64,000 nucleotides of DNA. Source: Pseudomonadota bacterium. Its GTDB lineage: Bacteria; Pseudomonadota; Alphaproteobacteria; Rhizobiales; Tepidamorphaceae. This document shows positions 49,796 to 57,175 of this stretch, piece by piece. How positions within the stretch are numbered: position 1 is the stretch's first letter; each line of letters starts with the position of its first letter. Where the stretch lies: the NCBI GenBank assembly GCA_023458595.1, contig JAEWYT010000195.1, positions 1-64,000 of the forward strand, given 5' to 3'. The position numbers and the translations under genes were made by a program. The notes under the pieces were generated by a model, which made no database searches, was not told the DNA's origin, and saw nothing but the letters and a program-made list of their open reading frames with translations.

Positions 49796-50875
49796 CTACT
49801 TGTCCCAGTCGCGCTTGGGCTTCTCGCCGTGCTCGCGCAGGCCGTCCATGTAGGCGGCGAGAAACGCCTTGGCCGGCACGCCCTGGCCTTCGAGCTGGGC
49901 GGCCCATTCGCCGGCGAGGTCGGGCAGTTTGTTCACCCACTTCACGCGCTCTTCCTCCGGCATCACGGTGATGGTGACCGGCGGATTCTGGCCGGCGCCG
50001 AGCTCGACCATCTTCTGCATCGCGACCTCGTGGCGCTCGAGCAGGTCCTTGCCGTGGGCGAGGGTATAGGCCCTGCCGGCCTCGATCATGGCGTTCTGCA
50101 CCTCTTCGGGCAGGCCGTCCCAGGTGTCGCGATTGATGGCGAGAGCGCCCGAGAAGGCGACGCCCGCGTCGAACCGGCTGATGTAGGGGGCGACCTCGTA
50201 GAGCTTCGTCGGCATGGCGCCGAGGGCGAGCGACAGGACGCCGTCCGACACGCCGGTCTGGATGTCGGTGTAGAAGGTGGTCAGCGCGCCGTCGACGGCG
50301 TTCGCCCCGGTTCCGCGCAGCCAGGTGCCGAGGACGCCGGGAGCCGACAGCTTCATGCCGTCGATGTCGTCGATGCCCTTGATCGGTACCTTGGTGTAGA
50401 TGTCGTACATGTCGGTCCCGGTGAAGCCGAGAACCTTGAGGTTGTACTGCTCCCATTCCTTGCGGAACGCCTCGTCGGTCTCGAACAGCTGCTCCATGAC
50501 CTGGAGCTGCACCGGCGGATTGGCGGTGGCGAAGGGCGCGTAGCTCGACGCCTGGCTGAGCGGCAGCTTGGCGGCTTCCAGGAACGAGAACACCCAGCCG
50601 ACGTCGGTGACGCCTTCCTCGACGGAGGTCAGCGTGGCGTTGGCCTTGTAGAGCGTCCCGCCGAAGGCCTCGTTCCATTCGATCTTGTAGTTGCCGGTCT
50701 TGGCGAGGATTTCATCGGTCTTCGCCATGAAGACGGACTTGATCATGCCGACCCACGGGATCACCGTCGGGTGGCTGGACGCCACCGTCAGGTTGATCGT
50801 TTCGGTCGCCATGACCGTGGTCGGCATCGTCACCGCGCCGGCGACGAGCAGTCCGTACAGCGTGCGCATTCTCAT
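49796..50875 (-). CDS. dctP: TRAP transporter substrate-binding protein DctP (operon 1)
   Basis: A 359-residue periplasmic protein. ATG 50875 follows AGGAGG and opens a signal peptide MRMRTLYGLLVAGAVTMPTTVMA; the mature part begins TETINLTVASSHP. The family's central region KVLGFTGTDMYDIYTKVPIK and the DALTTFYTDIQTGVSDG-like stretch are present. It lies directly behind a YciI-like gene and CoA-transferase/lyase genes, so the ligand is probably a carboxylate activated as its CoA ester inside the cell. Confidence 0.92.
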   Translation of the reverse strand: MRMRTLYGLLVAGAVTMPTTVMATETINLTVASSHPTVIPWVGMIKSVFMAKTDEILAKTGNYKIEWNEAFGGTLYKANATLTSVEEGVTDVGWVFSFLEAAKLPLSQASSYAPFATANPPVQLQVMEQLFETDEAFRKEWEQYNLKVLGFTGTDMYDIYTKVPIKGIDDIDGMKLSAPGVLGTWLRGTGANAVDGALTTFYTDIQTGVSDGVLSLALGAMPTKLYEVAPYISRFDAGVAFSGALAINRDTWDGLPEEVQNAMIEAGRAYTLAHGKDLLERHEVAMQKMVELGAGQNPPVTITVMPEEERVKWVNKLPDLAGEWAAQLEGQGVPAKAFLAAYMDGLREHGEKPKRDWDK

Positions 50876-50898
50876 CGGATTTCCTCCCTGGACTGTTT

Positions 50899-51303
50899 TC
50901 AGCTTATCGAGAAGGTCTGGGTCGAATAGTCGAGGCGCACCGTGACGGTGCCTTCGTTTATGAGCCACGGCCGGACGTGGAAGGTGCGGGCCCCGCTCTT
51001 GTGCATCGGGTCGCGCTCGGCGATGGCGATGGCCGCCTCGCGGGAAGCGGCGCGCACGACAACGAGCCCGTCGCCCTCCCAAGTGCGCTCGTCGTCGGTC
51101 CACATGGGGCCGGCGGCGAACATCACGCCTTCGCGCTCCAGCTCGACCTGGAACGCGAGGTGCTTCTCTATGTTGGCGAAGACCGGCCCGAGGCCGCTCA
51201 CCGGTTTCGTGAAGATGGCGTAGAGCTGCTTCTGCAGCATTGCCTTGCTGGCTTCGAGCACGCCTGCCGCCGGTACCGATTTCGGATTGTCGTCGGCGCT
51301 CAT
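50899..51303 (-). CDS. YciI-like protein
   Basis: A 134-residue protein of the YCII/dimeric alpha-beta barrel type. The core LYAIFTKPVSGLGPVFANIE at about residues 27-46 is followed by the HLAFQVELEREGVMFAAGP segment and DPMHKSGARTFHVRPWLIN. Such small proteins often accompany aromatic or chlorinated-compound degradation and may act as muconolactone-isomerase-like enzymes or as dimeric accessory proteins. ATG 51303 (MSADDNPKS) is chosen behind GGGAGG; the frame upstream has no homology. Confidence 0.8.
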   Translation of the reverse strand: MSADDNPKSVPAAGVLEASKAMLQKQLYAIFTKPVSGLGPVFANIEKHLAFQVELEREGVMFAAGPMWTDDERTWEGDGLVVVRAASREAAIAIAERDPMHKSGARTFHVRPWLINEGTVTVRLDYSTQTFSIS

Positions 51304-51341
51304 TTGTCTCCCTCCCTCTTGCCGGCCCGTTCGGCCGGGCC

Positions 51342-52487
51342 TCAGCTCGCCTTCTTTCTTTCGATCTCCGCCCTGATCTCGGCGCCGTGCTCGTCCAGCG
51401 TCGGCGGCGCCAGCACTTCGAGCTCGGGCTCGCCGTCGAAGCTGTAGGGCGCGCGGACCGTAGTGGATTCGCCCATTTCCGGATGGCGGGTCTTCACCGC
51501 GAGCTGCAGGTGCTTCGCCTGCGGGTCCTCGAGCGCCTCGTTCGACTCGTAGGCCGGCGAATGCGGCACCTCGGCCGCCAGCAGCCTGGCGCACCAGTTC
51601 TCGCGGGTGTCCGTCTCGAAGATCGGCGTGAAGATATCGATTAGGTCGTCCTGGTGCCTGATGCGTTCGAGCCGCTCGGCGAAGCGCGGGTCGGTCGCGA
51701 GCTGCTGCTGGCCAGTCGCCTCGAGAAGGCCTTCCCAGAATTTCGGCGGTGACGACATGTGGATCGCCACCCACTTCCCGTCGCTGCACTGGAAGGTGTA
51801 GCTCTGCGAGACAACCGGACGCGACAGCGGGCCCATCACCTCGCCGGCCGAGTAGTAGTGGGTAAAGCTGTCGAGGTTGAAATGGGCCATGGCCTCGAGC
51901 ATCGAGATGTCGAGGCGCCGGCCCTTGCCGGTCTTCGTACGCTCCAGGAGTGCCGCAACGATGCCCATCGCCGCGTACTGGCCGGTCACGGCGTCGGCGA
52001 TCGCGGGCCCGATGACGCGGGGGTTCGTCGGCGGCGTCAGCAGCCGCAGGTAGCCGCTCGCCGCCTGGGCGACCGTATCGAAGGCCGGACGGTCGCGGGA
52101 CGGACCGCTGGTGCCGAAGCCCGATATCGCGCAGTAGACGATCGTCGGATTGACCTTCCTGAGGTCGTCCTCGCCGACACCGAGCTTCTCGGCGACGCCC
52201 GGCCGGAAGTTCTGGATGAATACGTCGGCGCCGGCGATCAGGTCATAGAAGACGGCGAGGTCGTCGGGGTCCTTGGTGTCGAGGGCGATCGAGCGCTTGT
52301 TGCGGTTGTAGGTCTGGTAGTGCGGGGAATAGAGACCGCCCTTGAAGGCGCGGAACGGGTCGCCGCCGTCGGGGCGCTCGACCTTGATCACATCCGCGCC
52401 GAGATCTGCGAGCTGCATGGCGGCCGCCGGACCGGTGATGTAGGTGCCCAGCTCGACGACGCGGACGTCCTTCAGGATCTTGACCAT
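51342..52487 (-). CDS. CaiB/BaiF (family III) CoA-transferase
   Basis: A 381-residue class III CoA-transferase. It begins MVKILKDVRVVELGTYITGP, with the family stretch AAMQLADLGADVIKVERPDG and the typical NKRSIALDTKDPDD and VFIQNFRPGVAEKLG segments; the catalytic Asp is expected in MLEAMAHFNLDSF or nearby. ATG 52487 is chosen at the start of homology. It moves CoA between carboxylic acids. The upstream gene, 7 bases away, encodes a citryl-CoA-lyase-like protein, so the two may activate and cleave an imported dicarboxylate or hydroxyacid. Confidence 0.9.
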   Translation of the reverse strand: MVKILKDVRVVELGTYITGPAAAMQLADLGADVIKVERPDGGDPFRAFKGGLYSPHYQTYNRNKRSIALDTKDPDDLAVFYDLIAGADVFIQNFRPGVAEKLGVGEDDLRKVNPTIVYCAISGFGTSGPSRDRPAFDTVAQAASGYLRLLTPPTNPRVIGPAIADAVTGQYAAMGIVAALLERTKTGKGRRLDISMLEAMAHFNLDSFTHYYSAGEVMGPLSRPVVSQSYTFQCSDGKWVAIHMSSPPKFWEGLLEATGQQQLATDPRFAERLERIRHQDDLIDIFTPIFETDTRENWCARLLAAEVPHSPAYESNEALEDPQAKHLQLAVKTRHPEMGESTTVRAPYSFDGEPELEVLAPPTLDEHGAEIRAEIERKKAS

Positions 52488-52494
52488 GCCGACC

Positions 52495-53310
52495 TCAGGC
52501 CGATTTCTTGTCGCGCGAGGGGCTTGGTTCCGGTCCATCGTAAGCGATCGCCTGATCGGCCTTGTGCGACATGATGAAGCCGATCGAGCGCTGCGATTCC
52601 TCGAAGAGGTGCGCGGCCAGCCCCGCCGTGCGCGCGAGCAGCGGCACCGCCTTGATCGCATCGAGCGGCCAGCCCGCGTCGAGGATCGTCGCCGGGATCG
52701 CCCCCGACACGTTGATCGGCAGTGGCCGGTCCATGATGCCCGGCGCATGCTTCGCGAGTATGCGGATCGTCTCGATGTATCTGCCGTCGATGCCGAGCTC
52801 GCCGGCGATCGCCAGCAGCCGGTTCGCGCGCGGATCGCCGGCATTGTGTTGCGGATGGCCGAGGCCCGGCACCTTCTTGCGCTCCGCCTTCAGACCTTTG
52901 AGGCTCTCGATCGCGGCCGTCTCTATATCGGTGCCGTCGGCTTCGGCCCTGGCGATCACCTCGGCGAGGAACTGGCCGGCGATCTCCGAGCTTCCCGCGA
53001 CGACGCTACCCATGCCGAGCAGGCCGGCGGACATCGCGCCCTGCCAGGATTCTGGGCCGGCGGCGAGCGTCATGCGGGCGGCCTGCACGCTCGGGACGAG
53101 GCCATGCTCGGCGATGGCGACAAGGCAGGCGTCCATCATGGCCCGCTGCTCGGGGCTCGGCCGATCGCCGAGGACCAGAAGCCAGAAGTAGTCGGTGAAG
53201 TCGATCTTGCCGATCAGATCGTTGCAGAGATCGAGGCCGCGGACCGTGATGCTGTCCGCGTCCGAAGTCGCGATCGCGGTGAAGGCCTGATCCTGCTTGC
53301 CGATTCGCAT
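52495..53310 (-). CDS. Citryl-CoA lyase/citrate synthase-family protein
   Basis: A 271-residue protein of the short citrate synthase family, lacking the N-terminal part of true citrate synthases. Active-site stretches are HGLVPSVQAARMTLA (about residues 90-104), GLGHPQHNAGDPRA (about 149-162) and TAGLAAHLFEESQRSIGF near the C-terminus. Such proteins cleave or form citryl-CoA-like C-C bonds. First gene of the minus-strand operon with CoA-transferase, YciI, TRAP and FMN reductase genes. An IclR-type palindrome lies 14 bases upstream of the start codon. Confidence 0.85.
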   Translation of the reverse strand: MRIGKQDQAFTAIATSDADSITVRGLDLCNDLIGKIDFTDYFWLLVLGDRPSPEQRAMMDACLVAIAEHGLVPSVQAARMTLAAGPESWQGAMSAGLLGMGSVVAGSSEIAGQFLAEVIARAEADGTDIETAAIESLKGLKAERKKVPGLGHPQHNAGDPRANRLLAIAGELGIDGRYIETIRILAKHAPGIMDRPLPINVSGAIPATILDAGWPLDAIKAVPLLARTAGLAAHLFEESQRSIGFIMSHKADQAIAYDGPEPSPSRDKKSA

Positions 53311-53323
53311 CCCTAGAACCTCT

Positions 53324-53338
53324 TTTCGGTATCCGAAA
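53324..53338. promoter_or_regulatory. Candidate IclR operator in the divergent region
   Basis: TTTCGG-TAT-CCGAAA is a perfect 6+3+6 palindrome between the lyase-CoA-transferase-TRAP operon and the divergent IclR gene. A half site, CCGAAAT, recurs about 20 bases further on. TTTCG...CGAAA palindromes are typical of IclR-family operators. No copy was noticed ahead of the amidohydrolase/ligBA genes. Confidence 0.55.
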
Positions 53339-53451
53339 TATTTTGCTCTTGCCGAAATCTTACTGACCCCCTAATCTTGCGTCAAGCAACAAACAGAAGT
53401 GCCATCTGCCGCAGAGGAACGATGTGGCACGGGAGGGGAGGATGACGTGAC

Positions 53452-54273
53452 GTGCTTGACGACGTGACGAGCACAGACGCGCACGAGCGGCCGGCCGAGT
53501 TCGTCGAAAGCCTCGCGAAGGGGCTCGCGATCCTCGAATGCTTCGATGCCGCCAATCCCGAGATGACGCTGAGCGAGGTCGCGCGCCGCGTCGGCCTTTC
53601 GCCCGCCGCCGCGAGGCGCAGCCTGATCACGCTTCAGACCCTCGGATACGTGGGGCAGAACAACAAGCGCTTCCACCTGCGCCCCAAGATCATGACGCTG
53701 GGCTCGGCGTTCTATTTCTCCGCCCGCATCGACGAGGTGCTTCAGCCCAATCTGCGCGCCCTCGTCGAGCGCTTCGGCGACGCCTCGTCGGTGGGAACGC
53801 TCGACGGCGACGACGTCATCTACATCGCCCATTTCTCGGTGCAGCGCGCCCGCCGGGCCGCGGCGGTTGCCGGCGCGCGCTATCCGGCCTGCGCGACGGG
53901 GCTCGGCCGCGTGCTGCTCGCCGATCTCTCCGACGAGGCGCTGGCCAAGTACATCTCGCATGTCCGGCCGGAGCCGCTGACGTCGAAGACCATCACCGAT
54001 CCGAAAGTGCTTCACAAAGAGATCCTGGCGGTCCGTGAAGCGGGCTACTCGACCACGGTCGACCAGCTCGACTACGGCATCACCGCGCTGGCGGTGCCGA
54101 TCCGCGACCTCAACGGCAAGACGATCGCGGCACTGAACACGTCCGGATACACGGGCATGGTGACGCCGGAATCGCTTGTCGCCGAACGCCTGCCCGAGCT
54201 TCGCGCGGTCGCCTCGCAGATCGCACACGCGATCGCGCGCTATCCGATCCTGCATTCGATCATAAAGACCTAG
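53452..54273 (+). CDS. IclR family transcriptional regulator (PcaR/PcaU-like)
   Basis: A 273-residue regulator. The N-terminal winged helix spans about residues 15-80 (FVESLAKGLAILECFDAANP, then MTLSEVARRVGLSPAAARRS), with an effector domain after it. The FVESLAKGL start and RRSLITLQTLGYV resemble the PcaR/PcaU/PobR subgroup that senses aromatic acids. No ATG is available; GTG 53452 follows a GGGAGGGGAGG tract. It is divergent from the CoA-transferase/TRAP operon and immediately upstream of the amidohydrolase-ligBA genes, so it may control both. Confidence 0.9.
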   Translation: MLDDVTSTDAHERPAEFVESLAKGLAILECFDAANPEMTLSEVARRVGLSPAAARRSLITLQTLGYVGQNNKRFHLRPKIMTLGSAFYFSARIDEVLQPNLRALVERFGDASSVGTLDGDDVIYIAHFSVQRARRAAAVAGARYPACATGLGRVLLADLSDEALAKYISHVRPEPLTSKTITDPKVLHKEILAVREAGYSTTVDQLDYGITALAVPIRDLNGKTIAALNTSGYTGMVTPESLVAERLPELRAVASQIAHAIARYPILHSIIKT

Positions 54274-54306
54274 AAGCCGGTCAAGAGACGCCCAAGGGAG
54301 GAAAAC

Positions 54307-55809
54307 ATGTGCAGCCTGTGCGATCCGATGAGCCACGATCTCGCCGGTCCGAGCGGCACGGTGATGATGGCGGCGGCAGGTGGCGGCGGTGGCGGGGCAT
54401 CCTCGCCGGGGAGCGCGGCCGGACGCGACGCCGCAGCCGCCAGGCTTCCCGAAGGCCTCGGCACGCCGGGCAGGCGCATCCTGATCAAGGGCGGCGCGGT
54501 CCTGTCGATGGATGACAAGGTCGGCGACTTCGCGGTCGGCGACGTCCTGATCGACGGGGCGAAGATCGTCGAGGTCGGCCGCGACATCGACGCCGGAGAC
54601 GCCGCGATCGTCGATGCGGCCGGCAAGATCGTCATGCCCGGCTTCATCGATACCCATCACCACCAGTTCGAGACCGCGCTGCGCAGCCAGCTCGCCAATG
54701 GCATCCTGATCAACGACGGCAGGCCGTCGAGCGCGCACAACTACTACGAGACGATCCTGCAGAAGTTCTCGATGGTCTACCGGCCGCAGGACGTCTACAT
54801 CAACGTGCTGTTCGGCTCGATCGCGCAGCTCGACGCCGGCGTCACGACGGTGATGGACGTCAGCCAGATCCATCATTCGCCCGAGCATTCCGACGCGGTG
54901 TACGAAGGCTTGCGCGACGCCGGGCGGCGCTCGGTCTTCGGGTACTTCGAGGGCTGGGGCGACAATTCGAAGTATCCCGGCGACGCGAGCCGCATCCGCG
55001 AGCGCTACTTCGCCTCCGGCGACCAGCTGATCACGATGGTCATGGGCGGCGAGATCTACATTCCCGGCTACGAGGCGGCCTGGAAGACGGGGCGCGATCT
55101 CGACCTGCCCGTCGCGCTGCACGTCGTCGGCACCTTCGGCATGCAGCCGACTTTCGACGAACTGGCGAAATCCGGGCAGTTCGGCGCAGACAACATCTTC
55201 ATCCACATGACCGGTATGTCGGAGCTCGCCTGGAAGACCGCCGCCGACGCGGGGTCGCACGTGTCGCTGTCGGTGCCGATCGAGATGCACATGCGCCACG
55301 GCATGCCGCCCGTCCAGAAGGCGCTCGATCTCGGCATGAGCATGTCGCTCTCGTCGGACGTCGAATGCACGCTGACCGCCGACCCGTTCACGCAGATGCG
55401 CAGCCTGCTGACGCTGCAGCGCGCCTTCACGAACGAGAAGGCGCTCGCCGGGGAGGACTATCCCGAGCTGCTGACCGCCCGCGATGCCGTGAAGACGGCG
55501 ACGCTCGGCGGCGCGGAGGGCCTGAAGCTCGCCCACAAGACGGGCTCGCTGACCCCCGGCAAGGAGGCCGACATCATTCTCCTCGACGCCGAGGCGATGA
55601 ACGTCGCGCCGCTGAACAACGTTCCCGGCGCAGTGGCGACGCTGATGGACCGCACCAACGTCGACACGGTCTTCGTCGCCGGCGAGGCGAAGAAATGGGA
55701 CGGCCAGGTGCTCGGGTTCGATATCCCGAAGCTGCGGGCCGAGCTGGAGAAGAGCCGCGACTACCTGTTCGAGGCCGCCGGCATCGAACGCAATCTCTTC
55801 GCGAACTGA
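54307..55809 (+). CDS. Amidohydrolase family protein with Cys-containing N-terminal extension
   Basis: A 500-residue cytosine-deaminase/chlorohydrolase-type amidohydrolase. Metal ligands are seen in MPGFIDTHHHQFETALRS (about residues 112-129), LPVALHVVGT, IFIHMTGM and SLSSDVECTLTADPF. Ahead of the domain lies an unusual stretch of about 55 residues: MCSLCDPMSH with two Cys, then a Gly/Ala/Ser-rich linker. No signal peptide is evident. The gene follows the IclR regulator by 33 bases with AAGGGAGG upstream and precedes a LigB/LigA pair. It may deaminate or dechlorinate a ring compound before or after ring cleavage. Confidence 0.87.
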   Translation: MCSLCDPMSHDLAGPSGTVMMAAAGGGGGGASSPGSAAGRDAAAARLPEGLGTPGRRILIKGGAVLSMDDKVGDFAVGDVLIDGAKIVEVGRDIDAGDAAIVDAAGKIVMPGFIDTHHHQFETALRSQLANGILINDGRPSSAHNYYETILQKFSMVYRPQDVYINVLFGSIAQLDAGVTTVMDVSQIHHSPEHSDAVYEGLRDAGRRSVFGYFEGWGDNSKYPGDASRIRERYFASGDQLITMVMGGEIYIPGYEAAWKTGRDLDLPVALHVVGTFGMQPTFDELAKSGQFGADNIFIHMTGMSELAWKTAADAGSHVSLSVPIEMHMRHGMPPVQKALDLGMSMSLSSDVECTLTADPFTQMRSLLTLQRAFTNEKALAGEDYPELLTARDAVKTATLGGAEGLKLAHKTGSLTPGKEADIILLDAEAMNVAPLNNVPGAVATLMDRTNVDTVFVAGEAKKWDGQVLGFDIPKLRAELEKSRDYLFEAAGIERNLFAN

Positions 55810-55873
55810 CACGCGAGGCAAGAAACGGGAGCGCGCTCTGGCAAGGCGCGCGCATTCGAAAGGGAGAGTGACC

Positions 55874-56734
55874 TTGGCAAAACTCGTCGCCACGCTGGCA
55901 TCGACGCACCACCCGTTCTACCTGAAGGCAACCACAATGCCGCCCGAGCAGCAGATGCCGCAGGCGCCGGAGTGGAAGCGCAAGGTGGAGGCCTATCGCG
56001 AGACGCTCGCGAAGGCGGAGCCCGAGATCCTGGTGATGGTCGGCTCCGACCATTTCCACCAGATCTTCCTCGACAACTGCCCGCAGTTCCTGATCGGCAA
56101 GGCGCCGCGCTACGACGCGACGTTCTACAACGAGATACGCGAGTTCGGCATCCCGACCTACGTGCTCGAGGGCGACGAGGACATGTCGCGCTTCATGCAT
56201 CAGTCGCTGATGGACCAGAACTTCGATTTCGCCTTCTCGAACGAGCTGAAGATCGACCATTCGATCATCTGCCCGATCATCACGGTGAGGCCGCAGAACG
56301 ACCTGCCGGTGGTGCCGATCTACACCAACATCTTCGCCCCGCCGCTGCCCTCGCCGAAGCGGTTCTACGATCTCGGCCGGGCGATCCGGAAGGCGATCGA
56401 CGACTACCCCTCCGACAAGCGCGTGGCGGCGATCGGCACCGGCCATCTGTCGCTCGAGCTCGGCGGCCCGCGCCAGTTCATGGAGACGGGCCCCGATCCG
56501 GTCTTCGACCGCCAGGCGATCGAGTGGCTCAGCAACGGCGACATCGAGGCGATGCTCGAGAACGTGACGCACGAGAGCATGGTCACGAGCGGCAACGCCA
56601 CCCAGGGCTTCCTGAACTTCATCCTGATGCTCGGCGTCGCCGGGCCGGAGAATGCCGACTACGTCGACAATCTCGACCTCTTCCACACCATGGAAGCCTA
56701 TTTCACCTGGTACCCGAAGGAGCAGGCGGCATGA
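55874..56734 (+). CDS. Class III extradiol ring-cleavage dioxygenase, catalytic subunit (LigB-like)
   Basis: A protein of about 286 residues related to the beta subunit of protocatechuate 4,5-dioxygenase. The iron-binding His are in ATLASTHHPF (about residues 6-15) and VMVGSDHFHQ (about 55-64), with a further catalytic His in IGTGHLSLELGG. There is no ATG at the start; TTG 55874 lies 7 bases from AGGGAG, while GTG 55868 is only one base from it. It forms an alpha2-beta2-type enzyme with the LigA-like product downstream. It would open a catechol- or hydroxylated-heteroaromatic-type ring with O2. The exact substrate is unknown. Confidence 0.87.
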   Translation: MAKLVATLASTHHPFYLKATTMPPEQQMPQAPEWKRKVEAYRETLAKAEPEILVMVGSDHFHQIFLDNCPQFLIGKAPRYDATFYNEIREFGIPTYVLEGDEDMSRFMHQSLMDQNFDFAFSNELKIDHSIICPIITVRPQNDLPVVPIYTNIFAPPLPSPKRFYDLGRAIRKAIDDYPSDKRVAAIGTGHLSLELGGPRQFMETGPDPVFDRQAIEWLSNGDIEAMLENVTHESMVTSGNATQGFLNFILMLGVAGPENADYVDNLDLFHTMEAYFTWYPKEQAA

Positions 56735-57102
56735 GCAAGTACTACGTCAACAAGTTCCTGTTCATGGTCGACCGGGACCCGGAACTGCTGAAGCGCTATG
56801 CCGAGGAGCCGCGCAGCTTCGTGGCGACCTGGGAACAGTCGATGGGCCCGAAGCTCATCAACAACGAGGTCGAGGCCTCGAGCGTCCATGCCTTCACGCC
56901 CGAGGAGCGCCAGGCGCTGATCGACCACGACTACGTCGCCCTGTTCGAGATGGGCGCGCACTTCTTCCTCAACCTGACGATCTTCATCGGCATCTACGAC
57001 GAGCCGTACATGGAGAAGAGCGGGCCGCTCTCCTTCCAGCGCGAGATGGCCGCCAAGCTCCAGCACTGGCGCGGCAGGGAGTATCCCTCGGTCGAGACCT
57101 GA
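56731..57102 (+). CDS. LigA-like small subunit of extradiol dioxygenase
   Basis: A 123-residue, mostly helical protein resembling the protocatechuate 4,5-dioxygenase alpha subunit: LFMVDRDPELLKRYAEEPRS, then AFTPEERQALIDHDYVALFE with MGAHFFLNL. The ATG overlaps the LigB-like stop codon, so the subunits are translationally coupled. The order B-A is the reverse of the classical ligAB. It covers the active site of the catalytic subunit in the known enzyme. It ends at a G-rich repeat tract. Confidence 0.85.
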   Translation: MSKYYVNKFLFMVDRDPELLKRYAEEPRSFVATWEQSMGPKLINNEVEASSVHAFTPEERQALIDHDYVALFEMGAHFFLNLTIFIGIYDEPYMEKSGPLSFQREMAAKLQHWRGREYPSVET

Positions 57103-57160
57103 GGGGCGGACGGGGGCGACCGAGGGGCGACGAGGGGGCGTCGGAGGGGCGGGGCGCGGG
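57103..57160 (+). repeat. G-rich imperfect tandem repeat between convergent genes
   Basis: Six runs of four or five G occur within 50 bases, spaced by C-G-A-type linkers (units such as GGGGCGACGA). It separates ligA from the convergent hyuB. The spacing would allow a G-quadruplex on the plus strand or its transcript. It may serve as a transcription block for the plus-strand operon. Confidence 0.5.
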
Positions 57161-57175
57161 CGGATGCGGTCGGGC

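Noticed and set aside
53371..55893. Minus-strand open frame of 840 codons across the IclR and amidohydrolase genes
   Set aside because: It is an antisense shadow of two genes with clear domains. Long antisense frames are expected at this GC content.
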